Assembly (NCBI GenBank): GCA_016869335.1
Contig: VGEJ01000112.1
Coordinates: 1 to 7,742 of the forward strand
Source of the DNA: Alphaproteobacteria bacterium
GTDB lineage: Bacteria > Pseudomonadota > Alphaproteobacteria > VGEJ01
Length of the DNA: 7,742 nucleotides
Direction of reading: 5' to 3'
The position numbers and the translations under genes are program-made. Each line of letters starts with the position of its first letter. Positions within the stretch are counted from its first letter, which is position 1. Positions 6,245 to 7,742 of the stretch are shown in pieces. The notes beneath the pieces are model-generated. The model ran no database searches. It worked only from the letters and a program-made list of their open reading frames with translations, and had not been told where the DNA came from.

Positions 6245-7311
6245 CACGGCGCCTCCCGGCCCGGGCGTTCCCCGTGCGCCACGTGCCGCCGGCGGCGGGC
6301 GATGCGCTCCCCGGAGGCGCGTGCCCTGAGCCAGAGCCCGTGGAGGCCGCGCGGCTCGAAGCGGATGAACAGGATCAGAGCGATGCCGAACACCGCCGCC
6401 TCGATGCTGTTCTGGGTCGCGATCGCGGGCGGCAGGAGCGGCCGCGCCAGCGCCACGATCTGCGGGACGCCGATCAGGAACCCCGCCCCCAGGAGGGCGC
6501 CCGCGAGGGCGCCGGGGCCGCCGATGAACGCAATCAGGAGGAGCTCGATGGAAGCCGTGATGGTGAACTGCTCGGGGCTGATGAAGGCGATCTTGTGGGC
6601 ATAGAGCGCGCCGGCCACGCCGGTCAGGCCGGCGCTGAAGGCGAAGACGGTGAGCTTGGTGCGGGCGAGATCGACACCGAGCGCGGACGCCGCGACTTCG
6701 CTGTCACGGACCGCAATCAGCGCGCGGCCGAGCGGCGATCGCACGAGATTGGCGGAACCGATGAGTGCGAGTGAGAACAGCGCGAGTGCCATGTAGTAGA
6801 GGGCGCGCTCATCGCCGAGTTCCCACCCCAGCATCGTCGGTGCGGTGACAACCAGACCCGAGTTGCCGCCGGTCACCGGCTCCCAGCGTGCCAGCACCTC
6901 TTCGGCGATGAAGGCCAGGGCGAGCGTAGCCACCGTGAGGTAGATGCCGGAAAGGCGGAGCGCCGGCAGTCCGACGATGATGCCGAGCAGCGCCGCCAGC
7001 GCGCCGGCCGCCGGCAGCGCCACGACGAACGGCACCCCATGGGCCAGGAGCACGGCCTCGGCATAGGCGCCGGATGCGAGGAACGCCGCGTGTCCGAGCG
7101 AGACCTGGCCGGCGTAGCCGGTGAGCAGTACCACGCCGAGGCCGGCGATCGCGTATACGAGGGCGAGGCCGACCTGCGCCAGGCCGTAGTCGTCGAGATA
7201 CACCGGGGCGAGCACCGCGAGTGCCGCCAGACCGGCATAGGGAATGGCGTCGGCGCCACGGCGAAACAGGCGCACCTCCGCGGCGCGGTTGATCGCCGGG
7301 GCCTGGTGCAT
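6244..7311 (-). CDS. livM: LivM-type permease subunit of the branched-chain amino acid/amide ABC importer
   Basis: An inner-membrane permease that forms the translocation channel with LivH. The 355-residue protein has multiple hydrophobic helices from about residue 24 to 317. LivM landmarks are GYAGQVSLGHAAFLASGAY (65-83), LPALRLSGIYLTVATLAL (115-132), and the cytoplasmic coupling loop SPLGRALIAVRDSEVAASAL (192-211) that contacts the ATPases. FIGGPGALAGALLGAGFL (262-279) and FIRFEPRGLHGLW (315-327) mark the end of the core. The ATG at 7311 follows the LivH stop by a single base (TGA-G-ATG). The frame is open further upstream, but that stretch is the livH-coding region in another frame. The last 28 residues are a strongly basic tail (RARASGERIARRRRH), presumably cytoplasmic, by the positive-inside rule. 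Subunit identity is firm; solute is not. Confidence 0.95.
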   Translation of the reverse strand: MHQAPAINRAAEVRLFRRGADAIPYAGLAALAVLAPVYLDDYGLAQVGLALVYAIAGLGVVLLTGYAGQVSLGHAAFLASGAYAEAVLLAHGVPFVVALPAAGALAALLGIIVGLPALRLSGIYLTVATLALAFIAEEVLARWEPVTGGNSGLVVTAPTMLGWELGDERALYYMALALFSLALIGSANLVRSPLGRALIAVRDSEVAASALGVDLARTKLTVFAFSAGLTGVAGALYAHKIAFISPEQFTITASIELLLIAFIGGPGALAGALLGAGFLIGVPQIVALARPLLPPAIATQNSIEAAVFGIALILFIRFEPRGLHGLWLRARASGERIARRRRHVAHGERPGREAP

Positions 7312-7312
7312 C

Positions 7313-7742
7313 TCAAACGCGCCGCGGCGACGTCCGGCCGAACAAGCCCTGCGGCCGGACCAGGAGAACGGCCAGCAGCACGACGTAGGCGGCGACGTCC
7401 TTGAAGCCCTCCGGCAGGTAGAAACCGGCGAGCGCCTCGACGATGCCGATGACGAGGCCGCCCGCGATGGCGCCCGGGACACTGCCGAAGCCGCCCAACA
7501 CCGCCGCGGGAAACGCCTTGAGCCCGATAAAGCCCATGTTGACATGGACGAAGGCGATGGGCGCGAGCAGCACGCCCGCCGCGGCAGCGACCGCCGCGCT
7601 CAACGCCCAGATGAGCGAGAAGACGAGCTTCACCGGGATTCCCATGTAGGCGGCCACGAGCTGGTTCTGTGCGGTCGCCTGCATGGCCAGGCCGAGGCGG
7701 GTGAGCTTGAAGAAGGCGGCGAGCACGCCGACCAGGACGAGG
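7313..7742 (-). CDS. livH: LivH-type permease subunit, C-terminal half only (5' end outside window)
   Basis: The partner permease of LivM. Only the last 142 residues are in the window, against roughly 290-300 for a complete LivH; the frame is open to the right edge, so the gene is cut by the window, not broken. The visible part starts in a helix (LVLVGVLAAFF), then the cytoplasmic coupling loop TRLGLAMQATAQNQLVAAYM with GIPV, the LivH hallmark that docks the ATPases. Three to four more hydrophobic helices follow. KAFPAAVLGGFGSVPGAIAGG and the LRPQGLFG-like ending (LLVRPQGLFGRTSPRRV) are further LivH hallmarks. The stop is separated by one base from the livM ATG. Upstream genes, the operon promoter and any regulator must lie to the right of this window. 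Confidence 0.93.
   Translation of the reverse strand, partial: LVLVGVLAAFFKLTRLGLAMQATAQNQLVAAYMGIPVKLVFSLIWALSAAVAAAAGVLLAPIAFVHVNMGFIGLKAFPAAVLGGFGSVPGAIAGGLVIGIVEALAGFYLPEGFKDVAAYVVLLAVLLVRPQGLFGRTSPRRV

Noticed and set aside
5567..6604. Open frame of 345 codons on the plus strand
   Set aside because: Antisense to livG and livM, without motifs; explained by codon bias.
7312..7545. Possible 78-residue N-terminal extension of LivM
   Set aside because: The open stretch is the livH-coding region read in another frame, Ser/Arg-rich without helices. The ATG at 7311, one base after the livH stop, gives a normal-length LivM.
1..7742. Mobile elements, tRNA or rRNA genes, CRISPR arrays, attachment sites
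   Set aside because: No transposase-like frame, no regularly spaced repeats, no tRNA-like sequence and no terminal inverted repeats were seen; essentially the whole window is accounted for by minus-strand coding sequence.

Overview
The window is visibly very GC-rich (roughly two thirds by eye), with dense coding and GC-ending codons. This suggests a high-GC Gram-negative bacterium: an alpha- or betaproteobacterium, or an uncultured lineage with similar base composition. I cannot name the genus. A lipobox-bearing small protein and a Sec signal on the binding protein fit a diderm cell.

Every gene I can support lies on the minus strand, so transcription runs from 7742 down to 1. In that order the genes are: the 3' half of a LivH-type permease (7742-7313), a LivM-type permease (7311-6244), a LivG-type ATPase (6244-5465), a LivF-type ATPase (5471-4680), a periplasmic LIV/amide-type binding protein (4667-3498), a 41-residue lipoprotein (3501-3376), a glyoxalase II-like metallo-beta-lactamase-fold hydrolase (3315-2524), a 96-residue protein resembling the small subunit of N,N-dimethylformamidase (2530-2240), and the almost complete large subunit of an N,N-dimethylformamidase-like enzyme (2236 to past position 1). 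Most junctions overlap by 1-7 bases or are separated by 1-12 bases. The exception is a gap of about 40-60 bases before the metallo-hydrolase. I see no terminator or convincing promoter, so this looks like one operon that continues past both window ends.

The likely logic is uptake followed by hydrolysis. A five-part ABC importer brings in a small polar solute, and a cytoplasmic two-subunit, iron-dependent amide hydrolase cleaves it. The large subunit retains the two tyrosines and the glutamate expected for the unusual 2-Tyr-1-carboxylate iron site of dimethylformamidase. The true substrate is not readable from sequence; an amide or formamide is the natural inference, but most homologues of this family are uncharacterised. 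The metallo-hydrolase keeps all the metal ligands of glyoxalase II, and its role here is unknown.

The points most worth a second look are the transporter-plus-dimethylformamidase gene grouping, the unannotated 41-residue lipoprotein joined to the binding-protein gene by an ATGA overlap, the short form of the small subunit, and a perfect 23-base palindrome inside the large-subunit gene.
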